From: Desulfobulbaceae bacterium BRH_c16a
GTDB lineage: Bacteria > Desulfobacterota > Desulfobulbia > Desulfobulbales > Desulfocapsaceae
DNA: 35,681 nt
Direction: 5' to 3'
NCBI GenBank assembly: GCA_000961725.1
Contig: LADS01000051.1
Coordinates: 1-35,681, forward strand
The notes below the pieces were generated by a model that saw nothing but the letters and a program-made list of their open reading frames with translations, made no database searches and was not told the DNA's origin. Position numbers and translations under genes: made by a program. Below, piece by piece: positions 1-7,994 of the stretch; within the stretch, counting starts at the first letter, position 1; each line of letters begins with the position of its first letter.

Positions 1-1
1 A

Positions 2-541
2 AAATATTCCAGAGCGTCCAAGCAATATACCATCTCTGTTGAGAAAGATGATACCACCGGCAATGCTACTAAAATCACCTGGCAACGACAGGCGGTGGAG
101 AACACGACAGACAGCTATCCAGGAGTGTACTGCCTGCGGACGAGCCATGCGGACTGGGATGAATCGTTATTATGGAACACCTATACTATGTTGACGGATC
201 TTGAAGCGGTATTCCGTTCGCTGAAATCCGAACTTGGCTTGCGTCCCATTCATCACCAGATTACCGACAGGGTTGCCGGACATCTGTTTATTACAGTGCT
301 GGCATACCATCTGGTGCATACCATACGGTTCAAATTGAAACAGAAGAAAATCAGCAGCAGCTGGTCAAGTATCCGCAAACTCCTGTCAACCCAGTGTCGC
401 GTGACCGTATCCATGTTGTGCAGAAACGGCAGTACAGTTCATGTGAGAAAAAGCACACGACCCGAGCAAGGGCAGCAGGAAGTATATTCGGCTTTGGGGA
501 TAAAGAGTCATCCCGGCCAAACCATAAAGACGACAATATGA
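2..541 (+). CDS. IS1634-family transposase, C-terminal fragment (cut by window edge)
   Basis: The frame is open from the first bases of the window, so this is the 3' part of a longer gene whose start lies to the left; a GTG at 95 is only an internal codon. The protein holds the last part of a DDE transposase of the IS1634/IS4-like type: a block around DLEAVFRSLKSELGLRPIHH carrying the final acidic residue region, then a helical HLFITVLAYHLVHTIRFKLK block, and a C-terminal tail ending in SHPGQTIKTTI that is usual for this family. The C-terminus therefore looks complete. It would catalyse cut-and-paste movement of its own element. The right end of the IS must lie between 541 and about 640, but I cannot identify the terminal inverted repeat without the other end. 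Whether the element is intact depends on sequence left of the window. Confidence 0.85.
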   Translation, partial: KYSRASKQYTISVEKDDTTGNATKITWQRQAVENTTDSYPGVYCLRTSHADWDESLLWNTYTMLTDLEAVFRSLKSELGLRPIHHQITDRVAGHLFITVLAYHLVHTIRFKLKQKKISSSWSSIRKLLSTQCRVTVSMLCRNGSTVHVRKSTRPEQGQQEVYSALGIKSHPGQTIKTTI

Positions 542-695
542 AACAAAACAAAAGAAGTAGTGCCATAAAGGCAAGCGCAAAGCACGTAACATCATGTTAT
601 TGTAGTTCTTTGTCGTTTTACATCACAAACTTGGGTTAAGCTTGATAAAAAGGTGCGTTGCACGAGCTGCTCAAAAATCTTCCCGTGGTAGCCGC

Positions 696-756
696 GTAGG
701 TTGGGCTGTGAAGCCCAACATCCCAAAAAAACGTTGGGCTTCACAGCCCAACCTAC
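696..756. repeat. REP-like perfect palindrome (24-bp arms, 13-nt loop)
   Basis: Positions 696-719 and 733-756 are exact reverse complements, built around GTAGGTTGGGCTGTGAAG, with a 13-nt loop that includes an A-run. Repeats starting GTAGGTTGGG...CCCAAC are widespread, multicopy intergenic palindromes in many bacteria and resemble REP elements mobilised by REP-associated tyrosine transposases; that identity is from family knowledge. It sits between the IS fragment and the tRNA array. The stretch 542-695 shows no gene and probably includes the right end of the IS. Confidence 0.7.
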
Positions 757-790
757 AAAGCTTCAAGGTTTGCAAAGAATTTTACCCAAA

Positions 791-828
791 AAAGAGGGCC
801 GCTGCATGTACATGCAGCGGCCCTCTTT
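791..828 (-). terminator. Rho-independent terminator of the tRNA array (bidirectional)
   Basis: A 38-bp perfect palindrome, 19-bp arms beginning AAAGAGGGCCGCTGCATG, has T-runs on both strands (six T on the minus strand, seven on the plus strand). It lies 10 bp beyond the 3' end of the last tRNA-Asp on the minus strand and would end that transcript. It could also stop plus-strand transcripts coming from the IS. Confidence 0.85.
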
Positions 829-838
829 TTTTATTCAT

Positions 839-915
839 TGGCGGAGCGGACGGGACTCGAACCCGCGACATCCGGCGTGACAGGCCGGCATTCTAACCAG
901 CTGAACTACCGCTCC
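839..915 (-). tRNA. tRNA-Asp (GTC), copy 3 in transcription order
   Basis: The reverse complement gives a 77-nt cloverleaf with acceptor GGAGCGG/CCGCTCC, D-arm region TAGTTCAGCTGGTTAGA, anticodon loop CTGTCAC with anticodon GTC, T-loop GGTTCGAGTCC and an encoded CCA (TGG at 839-841). It is the last tRNA of the array and is followed by the 791-828 terminator. Confidence 0.97.
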
Positions 916-930
916 AACATATTTTGACTG

Positions 931-1006
931 TGGTGGGCGACACAGGGCTTGAACCTGTGACCCTCGGCTTGTAAGGCCGATGCTCTCCCAGCTGAGCTAG
1001 TCGCCC
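931..1006 (-). tRNA. tRNA-Val (TAC), copy 3 in transcription order
   Basis: The 76-nt reverse complement has acceptor GGGCGAC/GTCGCCC, D-arm TAGCTCAGCTGGGAGAGC, anticodon loop CTTACAA with anticodon TAC, T-loop GGTTCAAGCCC and an encoded CCA. It lies 15 nt upstream of tRNA-Asp in the same transcript. Confidence 0.97.
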
Positions 1007-1056
1007 CGTCAGGATGAGACATCGTTAAGGTTTGGTTTATCCATTTAACGATGCTC

Positions 1057-1089
1057 AAAAAAAACAGGAACCGAGATAAACGGTTCCTG
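1057..1089 (-). terminator. Internal terminator between tRNA units (copy A)
   Basis: On the minus strand CAGGAACCG and CGGTTCCTG form a 9-bp stem with a 7-nt loop, followed directly by eight T. This is a good Rho-independent terminator located 10 nt after the middle tRNA-Asp. A second hairpin (CATCGTTAA...TTAACGATG, 1019-1053) lies between it and the next tRNA-Val. Confidence 0.75.
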
Positions 1090-1099
1090 GTGAGCGCAA

Positions 1100-1176
1100 T
1101 GGCGGAGCGGACGGGACTCGAACCCGCGACATCCGGCGTGACAGGCCGGCATTCTAACCAGCTGAACTACCGCTCC
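1100..1176 (-). tRNA. tRNA-Asp (GTC), middle copy
   Basis: The sequence is identical to the copy at 839-915, including the encoded CCA, exactly 261 bp away. Anticodon GTC. Confidence 0.97.
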
Positions 1177-1191
1177 AACATATCTTGACTG

Positions 1192-1267
1192 TGGTGGGCG
1201 ACACAGGGCTTGAACCTGTGACCCTCGGCTTGTAAGGCCGATGCTCTCCCAGCTGAGCTAGTCGCCC
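1192..1267 (-). tRNA. tRNA-Val (TAC), middle copy
   Basis: Identical to the copy at 931-1006, including the encoded CCA, exactly 261 bp away. Anticodon TAC. Confidence 0.97.
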
Positions 1268-1317
1268 CGTCAGGATGAGACATCGTTAAGGTTTGGTTTA
1301 TCCATTTAACGATGCTC

Positions 1318-1350
1318 AAAAAAAACAGGAACCGAGATAAACGGTTCCTG
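1318..1350 (-). terminator. Internal terminator between tRNA units (copy B)
   Basis: This is an exact copy of the 1057-1089 hairpin: 9-bp stem, 7-nt loop and eight T on the minus strand, 10 nt after the first tRNA-Asp. Confidence 0.75.
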
Positions 1351-1360
1351 GTGAGCGCAA

Positions 1361-1437
1361 TGGCGGAGCGGACGGGACTCGAACCCGCGACATCCGGCGT
1401 GACAGGCCGGCATTCTAACCAGCTGAACTACCGCTCC
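1361..1437 (-). tRNA. tRNA-Asp (GTC), first copy in transcription order
   Basis: Identical to the other two tRNA-Asp copies, anticodon GTC, with encoded CCA. It follows tRNA-Val (1453-1528) with the same 15-nt spacer. Confidence 0.97.
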
Positions 1438-1452
1438 AACATATCTTGACTG

Positions 1453-1528
1453 TGGTGGGCGACACAGGGCTTGAACCTGTGACCCTCGGCTTGTAAGGCC
1501 GATGCTCTCCCAGCTGAGCTAGTCGCCC
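1453..1528 (-). tRNA. tRNA-Val (TAC), first copy in transcription order
   Basis: Identical to the other two tRNA-Val copies, anticodon TAC, with encoded CCA. It is the promoter-proximal tRNA of the array. Confidence 0.97.
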
Positions 1529-1564
1529 CCGTCTCAATCAATTTGTGATCAATTTGTGATGGAC

Positions 1565-1593
1565 TATTTACCAATTCCACCCTGGTACGTCAA
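1565..1593 (-). promoter_or_regulatory. Probable sigma-70 promoter of the tRNA array
   Basis: On the minus strand TTGACG (1593-1588), a 17-nt spacer and TAAATA (1570-1565) lie about 30 nt before the first tRNA-Val. The -35 matches consensus at five of six positions and the -10 only at three, so the call rests on spacing and position. A short direct repeat (ATCAATTTGTG, twice, 1537-1558) lies between promoter and tRNA. Confidence 0.5.
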
Positions 1594-1731
1594 GGAAAAA
1601 CATCAGCCTGAAAAATAACCGGTGAGTTTCCAAATGTGCTTCAATTTCAAAATCTTGCCAAAACGATATCGAGTAGTATCAAGTCCTGATAATCCCGTCA
1701 ACAACGAAAGGAGCCTTCACTCCCCAAGCCC

Positions 1732-4068
1732 TTAATTATCCAACACAGGATTCCCGGGATCCTTAACCAGCGCATACCGGAGTACTTCATCCATGTGATT
1801 CACGGTGTCAATCGTCAGAGATTTCCGTATTTTTATCGGAACATCCTGGAGATCCCGCTCATTATCCTTCGGAATAAGCACGTGGGTTATATTGCCGCGT
1901 TTCGCGGCTAGCAGCTTCTCCGTCAATCCGCCAATAGGCAGGACCCTGCCCCGAAGGGTAATTTCGCCGGTCATGGCCAGTTGATGTTTTACCGGCACCT
2001 TGACCAGCGCGGAAACAAGCGATGTGGCCATGGTAATACCGGCCGACGGCCCATCCTTGGGAATCGCACCTTCCGGGACGTGGATATGAATATCGAGCTT
2101 CTGATAAAAATCATCTTCCAGGCCCAGAACCTTGGCTCTGGACCGGACATAACTGAGTGCCGCCTGGGCCGACTCCTGCATGACGTCGCCGAGTTTGCCG
2201 GTGATGATAAGCTTGCCGGCACCCGCCATCAGCGTTGCTTCAATCTGCAGCAGTTCTCCCCCGACTTCGGTCCAGGCAAGTCCGGTGGCAAGTCCGATCT
2301 CGTCGTTTTCTTCAGCCAGGCCGTAGCGGTATTTTGGTGTCCCGAGATAGGTTAAGACCGACTGGGCGCTGACCCGGTATTTTTTATCTTTCTGCTTTTT
2401 CTTCAGCCGTTCACGGGCAATCTTCCGACAAAGGGAGGCAATGATCCGCTCCAGATTACGGACCCCCGCCTCACGGGTATAGCGCCGGATAACTTCAAGA
2501 ATCGCTCCGTCGGTCATCTGGATATCATTGGGTTTGAAACCGTTCTGCTGGAGTTGTTTGGGGATCAGATACCCTTCCGCAATCTTCAGCTTGTCTTCCT
2601 CGGTATAACCGCTGATCTGGATAATTTCCATCCTGTCCTGCAGTGGCAAAGGGATACCGTGGAGATTGTTGGCGGTCGTGATAAAAAATACTTCTGAAAG
2701 ATCGTAATCGATATCAAGATAGTGATCGTTGAACGCCACATTCTGTTCCGGATCGAGGACTTCAAGGAGAGCCGAAGAAGGATCACCGCGAAAATCCATC
2801 GACATCTTGTCGACTTCATCCAGGCAGAAAACCGGATTGGCCACATCGACCTTCTGCATCGATTGAATGATCTTGCCCGGCATCGCGCCGATATAGGTCC
2901 GTCGATGACCGCGGATCTCGGCTTCGTCGCGCACCCCGCCCAGGGACAGACGGGCGAACTTACGCCCCATTGCCCGGGCAATCGATTGACAGATCGATGT
3001 CTTACCGACACCGGGAGGGCCGACAAGGCAGAGAATCGGCCCTTTAATCTTTTTCACCTGACTCTGCACCGCCAGATACTCAAGGATGCGTTCCTTGGTT
3101 TTGGCGAGACCGAAGTGATCTTCGTCGAGGATCGCTTCCGCTTTATTGATATCGATCTTCGATTTGCTTTTCTTTTCCCAGGGCAGATTGACGATACAAT
3201 CTATATAGTTGCGCACCACTGTCGTTTCCGCTGACATCGGTGGCATACTCCTCAGCTTCTTGAACTCCTTAAGCGCTTTTTCTTTGGCCGCAAGCGGCAT
3301 GAGCTTGTTTTGAATTGTCTGCTCGAGTTCTCCCATCTCATCGAGTCCTTCCGCATTCTGGCCGATCTCGGTCTGGATTTCCCGCACCTTTTCACCCAGA
3401 TAATAGTCGCGCTGGGTCTTTCCCATGCGCATTTTCACCTTGGCGTTGATCGTTTTCTCAAGTTCCGACAGTTCGATTTCGCGGTTGAGAATCTCAAGGA
3501 CCTTGTCCATTCTTTTGGAAAGGGGTTCCGCTTCGAGGATGGCCTGTTTTTCGTCGCTCTTCAGCGGCAGATGGGCGCAGATGACATTCAATAACTTGAA
3601 AGGGTTATCGATGGCTTTTATGGAGTTCAACACTTCCCTGCCGATCTTTTTATTGCTTGCGGCAAATTCGTCGAAGAATCTTCTGAGCTCGCGTTCGTAT
3701 GCGAGCAAGGCAGTCGCCTGTTCCTGGGTCTCCGCACGTTCTTCGACTTCTGCCTGAAGGAAATTATCATTGGGAAGATATGAGATGATTTTTGCCCGAG
3801 CCTTGCCTTCGACCAGAGCCTTAATCGTTCCATCGGGAAGCCTGAGCAACTGCATCACTGTTGCCAGCGTACCGAACTCATACAGATCCTCAACATCGGG
3901 ATCGTCGACAGCGGCTTTTTTCTGCGTCACCAGCAGAATATCGGTCTTCTTCTCCATGGCATCTTCAAGAGCCTGGATGGATTTTTTACGACCTACGACC
4001 AGTGGCGCTACCATGTGGGGAAAAATCACCAGATCCCGGAGTGGCATCAAGGGGTAAAGCTTCGTCAC
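1732..4068 (-). CDS. lon: ATP-dependent protease La (Lon), 778 aa
   Basis: Lon is a cytosolic AAA+ serine protease that unfolds and degrades damaged and regulatory proteins. The sequence shows the N-terminal substrate-recognition domain (about residues 1-200, starting [15 protein letters not shown]), a coiled linker, the AAA+ module with Walker A GPPGVGKT (350-357) and Walker B VFCLDEVD (413-420), and the protease domain with catalytic Ser675 in KDGPSAG and Lys718 in GGLTEKLL; the 43-residue Ser-Lys distance matches E. coli Lon. I start it at GTG 4068 because AAGGAG lies 5 nt upstream; the in-frame ATG at 4158 would put 30 unlike residues in front and lies inside a hairpin (4143-4173). Total length is normal for LonA. 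It is downstream of and codirectional with tig, clpP and clpX, separated from clpX by the probable terminator. Confidence 0.96.
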   Translation of the reverse strand: MTKLYPLMPLRDLVIFPHMVAPLVVGRKKSIQALEDAMEKKTDILLVTQKKAAVDDPDVEDLYEFGTLATVMQLLRLPDGTIKALVEGKARAKIISYLPNDNFLQAEVEERAETQEQATALLAYERELRRFFDEFAASNKKIGREVLNSIKAIDNPFKLLNVICAHLPLKSDEKQAILEAEPLSKRMDKVLEILNREIELSELEKTINAKVKMRMGKTQRDYYLGEKVREIQTEIGQNAEGLDEMGELEQTIQNKLMPLAAKEKALKEFKKLRSMPPMSAETTVVRNYIDCIVNLPWEKKSKSKIDINKAEAILDEDHFGLAKTKERILEYLAVQSQVKKIKGPILCLVGPPGVGKTSICQSIARAMGRKFARLSLGGVRDEAEIRGHRRTYIGAMPGKIIQSMQKVDVANPVFCLDEVDKMSMDFRGDPSSALLEVLDPEQNVAFNDHYLDIDYDLSEVFFITTANNLHGIPLPLQDRMEIIQISGYTEEDKLKIAEGYLIPKQLQQNGFKPNDIQMTDGAILEVIRRYTREAGVRNLERIIASLCRKIARERLKKKQKDKKYRVSAQSVLTYLGTPKYRYGLAEENDEIGLATGLAWTEVGGELLQIEATLMAGAGKLIITGKLGDVMQESAQAALSYVRSRAKVLGLEDDFYQKLDIHIHVPEGAIPKDGPSAGITMATSLVSALVKVPVKHQLAMTGEITLRGRVLPIGGLTEKLLAAKRGNITHVLIPKDNERDLQDVPIKIRKSLTIDTVNHMDEVLRYALVKDPGNPVLDN

Positions 4069-4142
4069 AAAATCTCCTTTTTCCAACTTTGATCCAAAAG
4101 AGTATCTCCAGGATCTGTAACCTTTTGCTGCTGTAACAAATA

Positions 4143-4173
4143 CCTCAAGAAGAATCATCTACCCTTCTTGAGG
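4143..4173 (-). terminator. Hairpin between clpX and lon, probable weak terminator
   Basis: CCTCAAGAAG (4143-4152) pairs perfectly with CTTCTTGAGG (4164-4173), 11-nt loop. On the minus strand it follows the clpX stop by about 20 nt and is followed by TATTTGTT, a U-rich but imperfect tail. It may only partly separate lon from clpPX transcription. Confidence 0.5.
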
Positions 4174-4192
4174 GGGATATCTTCGCAGTGTA

Positions 4193-5464
4193 TCAGGCGG
4201 TTTTCAATTTATCTTCAACAGGACTATGGTACAGGATGACCGGGTAATCTCCCTGAGTAATAACCTGCTCGCTGATGACACACTCCTGCACATCCTGTTT
4301 CGACGGCAGATCATACATCACGTCGAGCATGGCTTCTTCCATCACCGAACGAAGACCGCGGGCACCCGATTTTCTCTTCAGGGCCTTCCGGGCAATGGCA
4401 ATCAGTGCCCCTTCAGTGAATTTCAGACTAATGCCGTCAAGTTCAAACAGTTTCCGATATTGTTTGGTGAGGGCGTTTTTCGGTTCTTTCAGGATGCGAA
4501 TGAGGTCATCTTCCACCAATTCTTCCATGGTGGCGATCACCGGCAGCCTGCCGACCAACTCCGGAATGAGACCGAATTTCAAAAGATCTTCGGGCTGGAC
4601 CGCCTTGAGCAGTTCGCCGATTTTCTTTTTCTCGTCACCGGTCACTTTAGCACCGAAACCAATGGATTTAGAACCCTGCCGCCTGCTCACCACGGAATCG
4701 AGTCCGACAAACGCCCCGCCGCAGATGAAAAGAATATTGGTGGTGTCGATCTGAATCATCTCCTGCTGGGGATGTTTCCTCCCGCCCTTGGGCGGAATCG
4801 ATGCGTTGGTGCCTTCGATAATCTTCAGCAGCGCCTGCTGAACCCCTTCGCCCGAAACATCCCTGGTGAGTGAGGGACTATCGGATTTTCTGGCAATCTT
4901 GTCGATTTCATCGATATAGATAATGCCCCGTTGCGCCTTCTCCACGTCATACTCGGCCGCCTGCAAAAGACTTACCAGAATGTTTTCCACATCTTCGCCG
5001 ACATAGCCGGCTTCGGTAAGGGTCGTCGCATCGGCCATGCAGAACGGTACGTTCAGGATTCTGGCGAGAGTCTGGGCAACCAGGGTCTTCCCTGAACCCG
5101 TCGGTCCGATCAGAATAATATTGGATTTCTGCAATTCGACGGAATCATCGTCGACGGGAGCTTCTATCCGCTTGTAATGATTGTGAACGGCAACCGACAG
5201 AACCTTCTTGGCATACTCCTGGCCGATGACATAATCGTCAAGATGCTTCTTGATCTCCATCGGTTTCAGGGACACGGGCTTTTCATCCACTAGAGAGCCA
5301 ATCGTACCTGCTGTGTCTTTTTCCTGCACAATCTCGTTGCACAGTTCGATGCATTCATCACAGATGAATACATCCGGACCGGCGATCAGCTTGCCGACAT
5401 CATCCTGATGTTTACCGCAGAATGAACAATTGCATTCCGGCCCATTGTTAATGACATCGTCCAT
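4193..5464 (-). CDS. clpX: ATP-dependent Clp protease ATP-binding subunit ClpX, 423 aa
   Basis: ClpX is the AAA+ hexamer that recognises, unfolds and feeds substrates into the ClpP chamber. Seen in the protein: an N-terminal zinc-binding domain with C13-x2-C16 and C35-x2-C38, Walker A GPTGSGKT (120-127), the pore loop GYVG (153-156), Walker B IIYIDEID (181-188), and the IGF loop (SIGFGAK, around 270) that docks onto ClpP. Length is that of full-length ClpX. It starts at ATG 5464, one base after the clpP stop (TAG T ATG), so the two are translationally coupled, and clpP and clpX form one transcription unit. Nothing unusual in the key residues. Confidence 0.97.
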   Translation of the reverse strand: MDDVINNGPECNCSFCGKHQDDVGKLIAGPDVFICDECIELCNEIVQEKDTAGTIGSLVDEKPVSLKPMEIKKHLDDYVIGQEYAKKVLSVAVHNHYKRIEAPVDDDSVELQKSNIILIGPTGSGKTLVAQTLARILNVPFCMADATTLTEAGYVGEDVENILVSLLQAAEYDVEKAQRGIIYIDEIDKIARKSDSPSLTRDVSGEGVQQALLKIIEGTNASIPPKGGRKHPQQEMIQIDTTNILFICGGAFVGLDSVVSRRQGSKSIGFGAKVTGDEKKKIGELLKAVQPEDLLKFGLIPELVGRLPVIATMEELVEDDLIRILKEPKNALTKQYRKLFELDGISLKFTEGALIAIARKALKRKSGARGLRSVMEEAMLDVMYDLPSKQDVQECVISEQVITQGDYPVILYHSPVEDKLKTA

Positions 5465-5465
5465 A

Positions 5466-6068
5466 CTATTTTACCTCAGCTAACTCGTCCCTGTTTGCAA
5501 GGACCTTATCTATGAGACCGTATTTCTTTGCCTCAACCGGACCCATGAAGAAATCACGCTCGGTATCGGCACTGACTTTCTCCAGGGAATTCTTGGTGTG
5601 GTGGGCCAGGAGGCTGTTCAGATCCTTTTTCATTCGTAGAATTTCTTTCGCCTGAATATCGATATCCGTTGCCTGCCCCTGGAAACCGCCCATTGGCTGA
5701 TGGATCATAATCCTCGAATTGGGCAGGGAGTATCGTTTGCCATCGGTCCCGGCGGCGAGCAGAAAAGCGCCCATCGAGGCTGCCTGGCCGATGCAGAGGG
5801 TGGCGATATCGCTTTTGACGTATTGCATGGTATCGTAAATAGCCATCCCGGCGGTAACGGAGCCACCCGGAGAATTGATATAGAAGGTTATATCCTTATC
5901 AGGGTCCTCAGCCTCAAGAAACAGCAGCTGAGCGACAATGACATTGGCCACGTCATCGTTTACTCCGGAACCAAGAAAGATAATCCTTTCTTTCAGCAGA
6001 CGCGAATATATGTCATACGCGCGTTCGCCGCGCGGACTCTGCTCGATGACCATCGGCACTAAATTCAT
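5466..6068 (-). CDS. clpP: ATP-dependent Clp protease proteolytic subunit ClpP, 200 aa
   Basis: ClpP is the tetradecameric serine peptidase partner of ClpX. The catalytic triad is visible as Ser98 (GQAASMG), His123 (MIHQP) and Asp172 (ERDFFMG), with spacings of 25 and 49 residues exactly as in E. coli ClpP; the substrate-binding YINSPGGSV strand is present. I choose ATG 6068 as start because AAGGAG is 7 nt upstream; a GTG at 6074 would leave only 1 nt. The gene is followed directly by clpX. It has its own likely promoter at 6180-6207 and a 9-bp hairpin in its leader (6090-6123). Confidence 0.97.
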   Translation of the reverse strand: MNLVPMVIEQSPRGERAYDIYSRLLKERIIFLGSGVNDDVANVIVAQLLFLEAEDPDKDITFYINSPGGSVTAGMAIYDTMQYVKSDIATLCIGQAASMGAFLLAAGTDGKRYSLPNSRIMIHQPMGGFQGQATDIDIQAKEILRMKKDLNSLLAHHTKNSLEKVSADTERDFFMGPVEAKKYGLIDKVLANRDELAEVK

Positions 6069-6089
6069 GGGCACACTCCTTAAAACGAT

Positions 6090-6123
6090 GCGACTGCAAA
6101 AGGCACAAGCCCCCTGCAGTCGC
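6090..6123 (-). promoter_or_regulatory. Leader hairpin upstream of clpP
   Basis: GCGACTGCA (6090-6098) and TGCAGTCGC (6115-6123) form a perfect 9-bp stem with a 16-nt loop, ending 8 nt before the clpP Shine-Dalgarno on the minus strand. No T-run follows immediately (ATCGTTTT), so it is more likely a leader or mRNA-stability element than an efficient terminator for tig. Confidence 0.45.
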
Positions 6124-6179
6124 TATTTTTCAAATTCTTCAACGCATGTTCAGTGAGGCTAGCCACCGCTATCATGCTC

Positions 6180-6207
6180 ATTATAAGCAATTTTCAGCCG
6201 TATGCAA
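6180..6207 (-). promoter_or_regulatory. Probable clpP promoter
   Basis: The minus strand shows TTGCAT (6207-6202), a 16-nt spacer and a consensus TATAAT (6185-6180), within the tig-clpP gap. Initiation near 6172 would give a leader of about 100 nt that contains the 6090-6123 hairpin. No sigma-32-like motif was seen. Confidence 0.6.
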
Positions 6208-6215
6208 GACCTCTA

Positions 6216-7544
6216 TCAGCTTTTTGCAGCGGCGTCTTCCTCGCCCGCTTCCGTCGGTTTTGCCGCTTCGACAAACACCGACTGCTGGCGCAAAAAGGCC
6301 AGGATCTTTTCATTCAGCAATTCATTCATGAACGGCAGCAAGTCGTCACGGTTCTGGAAAAACTCTTTTACCTTGGCAACCGGCATATTGTACATGTCGC
6401 CAATCCGCTTGAAGCCGCGCTCCATATCTTCTTCGGCGAGTTTAAGCTCTTCGACTTCGGCTATCTTTTTCAAGATAAAGTCGCCGCGAACTCTCTTCTT
6501 GGCAAGCTCTTCATTTTGTTCAGCGAGTTTTTCACGACTGAGACCTGCCGCTTCAAGACTCAAGCCATTCTGCTCAAACTGCTTTTCAGTCTGTTTGATC
6601 ATCTGCTCGATCTCAAAATCCACCAGTCGCTTCGGCACCTCGAAGTCGTGGTTATTGAGGAGCTGCTGCATGATCCTGTCGGTCAAGGTGCCTTCGGCAC
6701 GCTCTTCCCGCTGCTTGGTGAGGCGTTCGGTGATCGATTTTTTCAGATCCTCCAAAGAATTGAATTCCTCTCCGGCATCTTTGGCAAACTCGTCGTCTAT
6801 ATCGGCCAGGATTCTTTCCTTGATATCCTTGACCTTGACGTGGAACGAAACCTTTTTCCCTTTCAGGATCGGGTTGGGATGTGCTTCGGGGAAATCCACT
6901 TCATGGTCCCCTTCATCATCCTTGTTCATACCGACCAGCATTGCTTCGAAATCCGCTCCCATTTCCCCTGAACCGACATCGACGGAGTAGTTCTCGTTCT
7001 TAACCTGCCCCATGATCTCGCCATCGTGGTAGCCTTGAAAATCGACGATTACCACATCTCCGTTCTGCACAGGCCGATCGGAGACGGAAGTCAGAGCCGC
7101 CATGTTCTTCTGCATCTGCTCCAGTTCGAGCTGCACTTCCTCGTCGGTCACCAGCACTTCGACCTTCTCGACTTCCAGTCCTTTGTATTGACCCAAAGTA
7201 AAGTCCGGGCGAATCTCGACCTCGGCGATAAAGGTAAACGACCCATCTTCATTGAATTTGACATCTTTGATATCCGGATGAACGATGGGGTCGATGCCAT
7301 TTTTCTCGACCGCGTCAAAGTAATTTTCCTGAACCAGTTTCTCACTGGTCTCTGCTTCGACCTGGCCTTTGAAATGTTTCAGAATAATGGCGCGGGGAAC
7401 CTTGCCACGGCGAAAACCCTTCAGCTTTACTTCTTTTCTGAGCTTTTCATACGCTTCGTTCAATTTGCCCTGAACCCCTTCCGCGGGCAGTGTTACCGTA
7501 ATTTTTCTTGTCAGCGTACCGATTTCTTCAACATTTACATCCAT
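6216..7544 (-). CDS. tig: Trigger factor, ribosome-associated chaperone/PPIase, 442 aa
   Basis: Trigger factor binds at the ribosome exit tunnel and shields nascent chains. The N-terminal domain carries the ribosome-docking signature GFRRGKVP (43-50), followed by an FKBP-like PPIase domain (about 150-240, including VDVGSGEMGADFEAMLVGM) and a long helical C-terminal chaperone domain. Length is typical. I start at ATG 7544, with AAGGA 9 nt upstream; an in-frame TTG at 7562 would overlap that Shine-Dalgarno. It is the first gene of the conserved tig-clpP-clpX-lon block. Two possible promoters are visible, a -10-like TATAAT close to the gene and a good promoter about 315 nt upstream (7868-7896). 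Confidence 0.96.
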   Translation of the reverse strand: MDVNVEEIGTLTRKITVTLPAEGVQGKLNEAYEKLRKEVKLKGFRRGKVPRAIILKHFKGQVEAETSEKLVQENYFDAVEKNGIDPIVHPDIKDVKFNEDGSFTFIAEVEIRPDFTLGQYKGLEVEKVEVLVTDEEVQLELEQMQKNMAALTSVSDRPVQNGDVVIVDFQGYHDGEIMGQVKNENYSVDVGSGEMGADFEAMLVGMNKDDEGDHEVDFPEAHPNPILKGKKVSFHVKVKDIKERILADIDDEFAKDAGEEFNSLEDLKKSITERLTKQREERAEGTLTDRIMQQLLNNHDFEVPKRLVDFEIEQMIKQTEKQFEQNGLSLEAAGLSREKLAEQNEELAKKRVRGDFILKKIAEVEELKLAEEDMERGFKRIGDMYNMPVAKVKEFFQNRDDLLPFMNELLNEKILAFLRQQSVFVEAAKPTEAGEEDAAAKS

Positions 7545-7994
7545 TGAGTCCCATCCTTTCAATTAGATTATAATAGACACCCGATCCACCGCCTTCTCCC
7601 GTCTTTTCAAAATCGAAAAAACCCGAGCGGAAATGCAGCTTGACTATAAGAAGCAGGAAACGGCGGATTGTTTTTTTACAGGTGAGGATTACAGCGTATT
7701 TCGACCATTTTTCGTGTTAAGGGAAAGCGACTCCTCTCTCCTGAAAATGACGCCGAAATGCAGATCTGGTATATATCTCGCGTGTTATCCACCTTTTTAC
7801 TTGATTAATATGCTCACTTATCAGCTTTTGTGGCAATTTCTTCCATAAAGGAAAATTTTAATGCAGAGATATAGACAGATTTTTGGTGGTTGTCAACAGG
7901 AATGGGGTAATTTTGCACATCATCCCGTTACTTAGGAGCCATCACGAATGGATTTTTCATTTTTCCTTATTCCGTAACAGCTCCTGCCGAGGCT
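7545..7994. other. 450-bp gap between tig and the acyl-CoA ligase: leader/promoter region, no gene
   Basis: I see no credible coding sequence here; a 71-codon plus-strand frame has no Shine-Dalgarno and an unlikely composition. The gap holds a TATAAT on the minus strand (7572-7567) with no good -35, the strong promoter at 7868-7896, and an inverted pair AGGAGC (7935-7940) / GCTCCT (7980-7985) whose flanks recur at 19909-19939. No convincing terminator for the ligase gene is visible. Confidence 0.6.
7868..7896 (-). promoter_or_regulatory. Strong sigma-70-like promoter, leftward, far upstream of tig
   Basis: The minus strand has a perfect TTGACA (7896-7891), a 17-nt spacer and TATATC (7873-7868). 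Transcription would start near 7860 and run into tig, giving a leader of about 315 nt, or make a separate small RNA if it ends earlier. I found no clear terminator in between. Confidence 0.65.

Larger units (their letters stand above)
839..1528 (-). repeat. Tandem 261-bp tRNA cassette, about 2.6 copies
   Basis: Units 839-1099 and 1100-1360 are identical by eye except for one base (T at 923, C at 1184); the third, partial unit 1361-1528 carries both tRNAs. Each unit contains, in transcription order, tRNA-Val, a 15-nt spacer and tRNA-Asp, then, in the first two intervals, a terminator hairpin and a spacer with a second hairpin. Near-identity of spacers as well as tRNAs points to recent duplication or ongoing gene conversion. 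Confidence 0.9.

Noticed and set aside
642..896. 84-codon plus-strand frame
   Set aside because: It runs through the REP-like palindrome, the terminator and antisense across tRNA-Asp, so it is not a gene.
4069..4158. 30-residue N-terminal extension of Lon
   Set aside because: The extra residues are unlike Lon, overlap the clpX-lon hairpin and lack a Shine-Dalgarno; GTG 4068 has AAGGAG at 5 nt.
7633..7848. 71-codon plus-strand frame in the tig upstream gap
   Set aside because: There is no Shine-Dalgarno, no domain and it is antisense to the likely tig leader.
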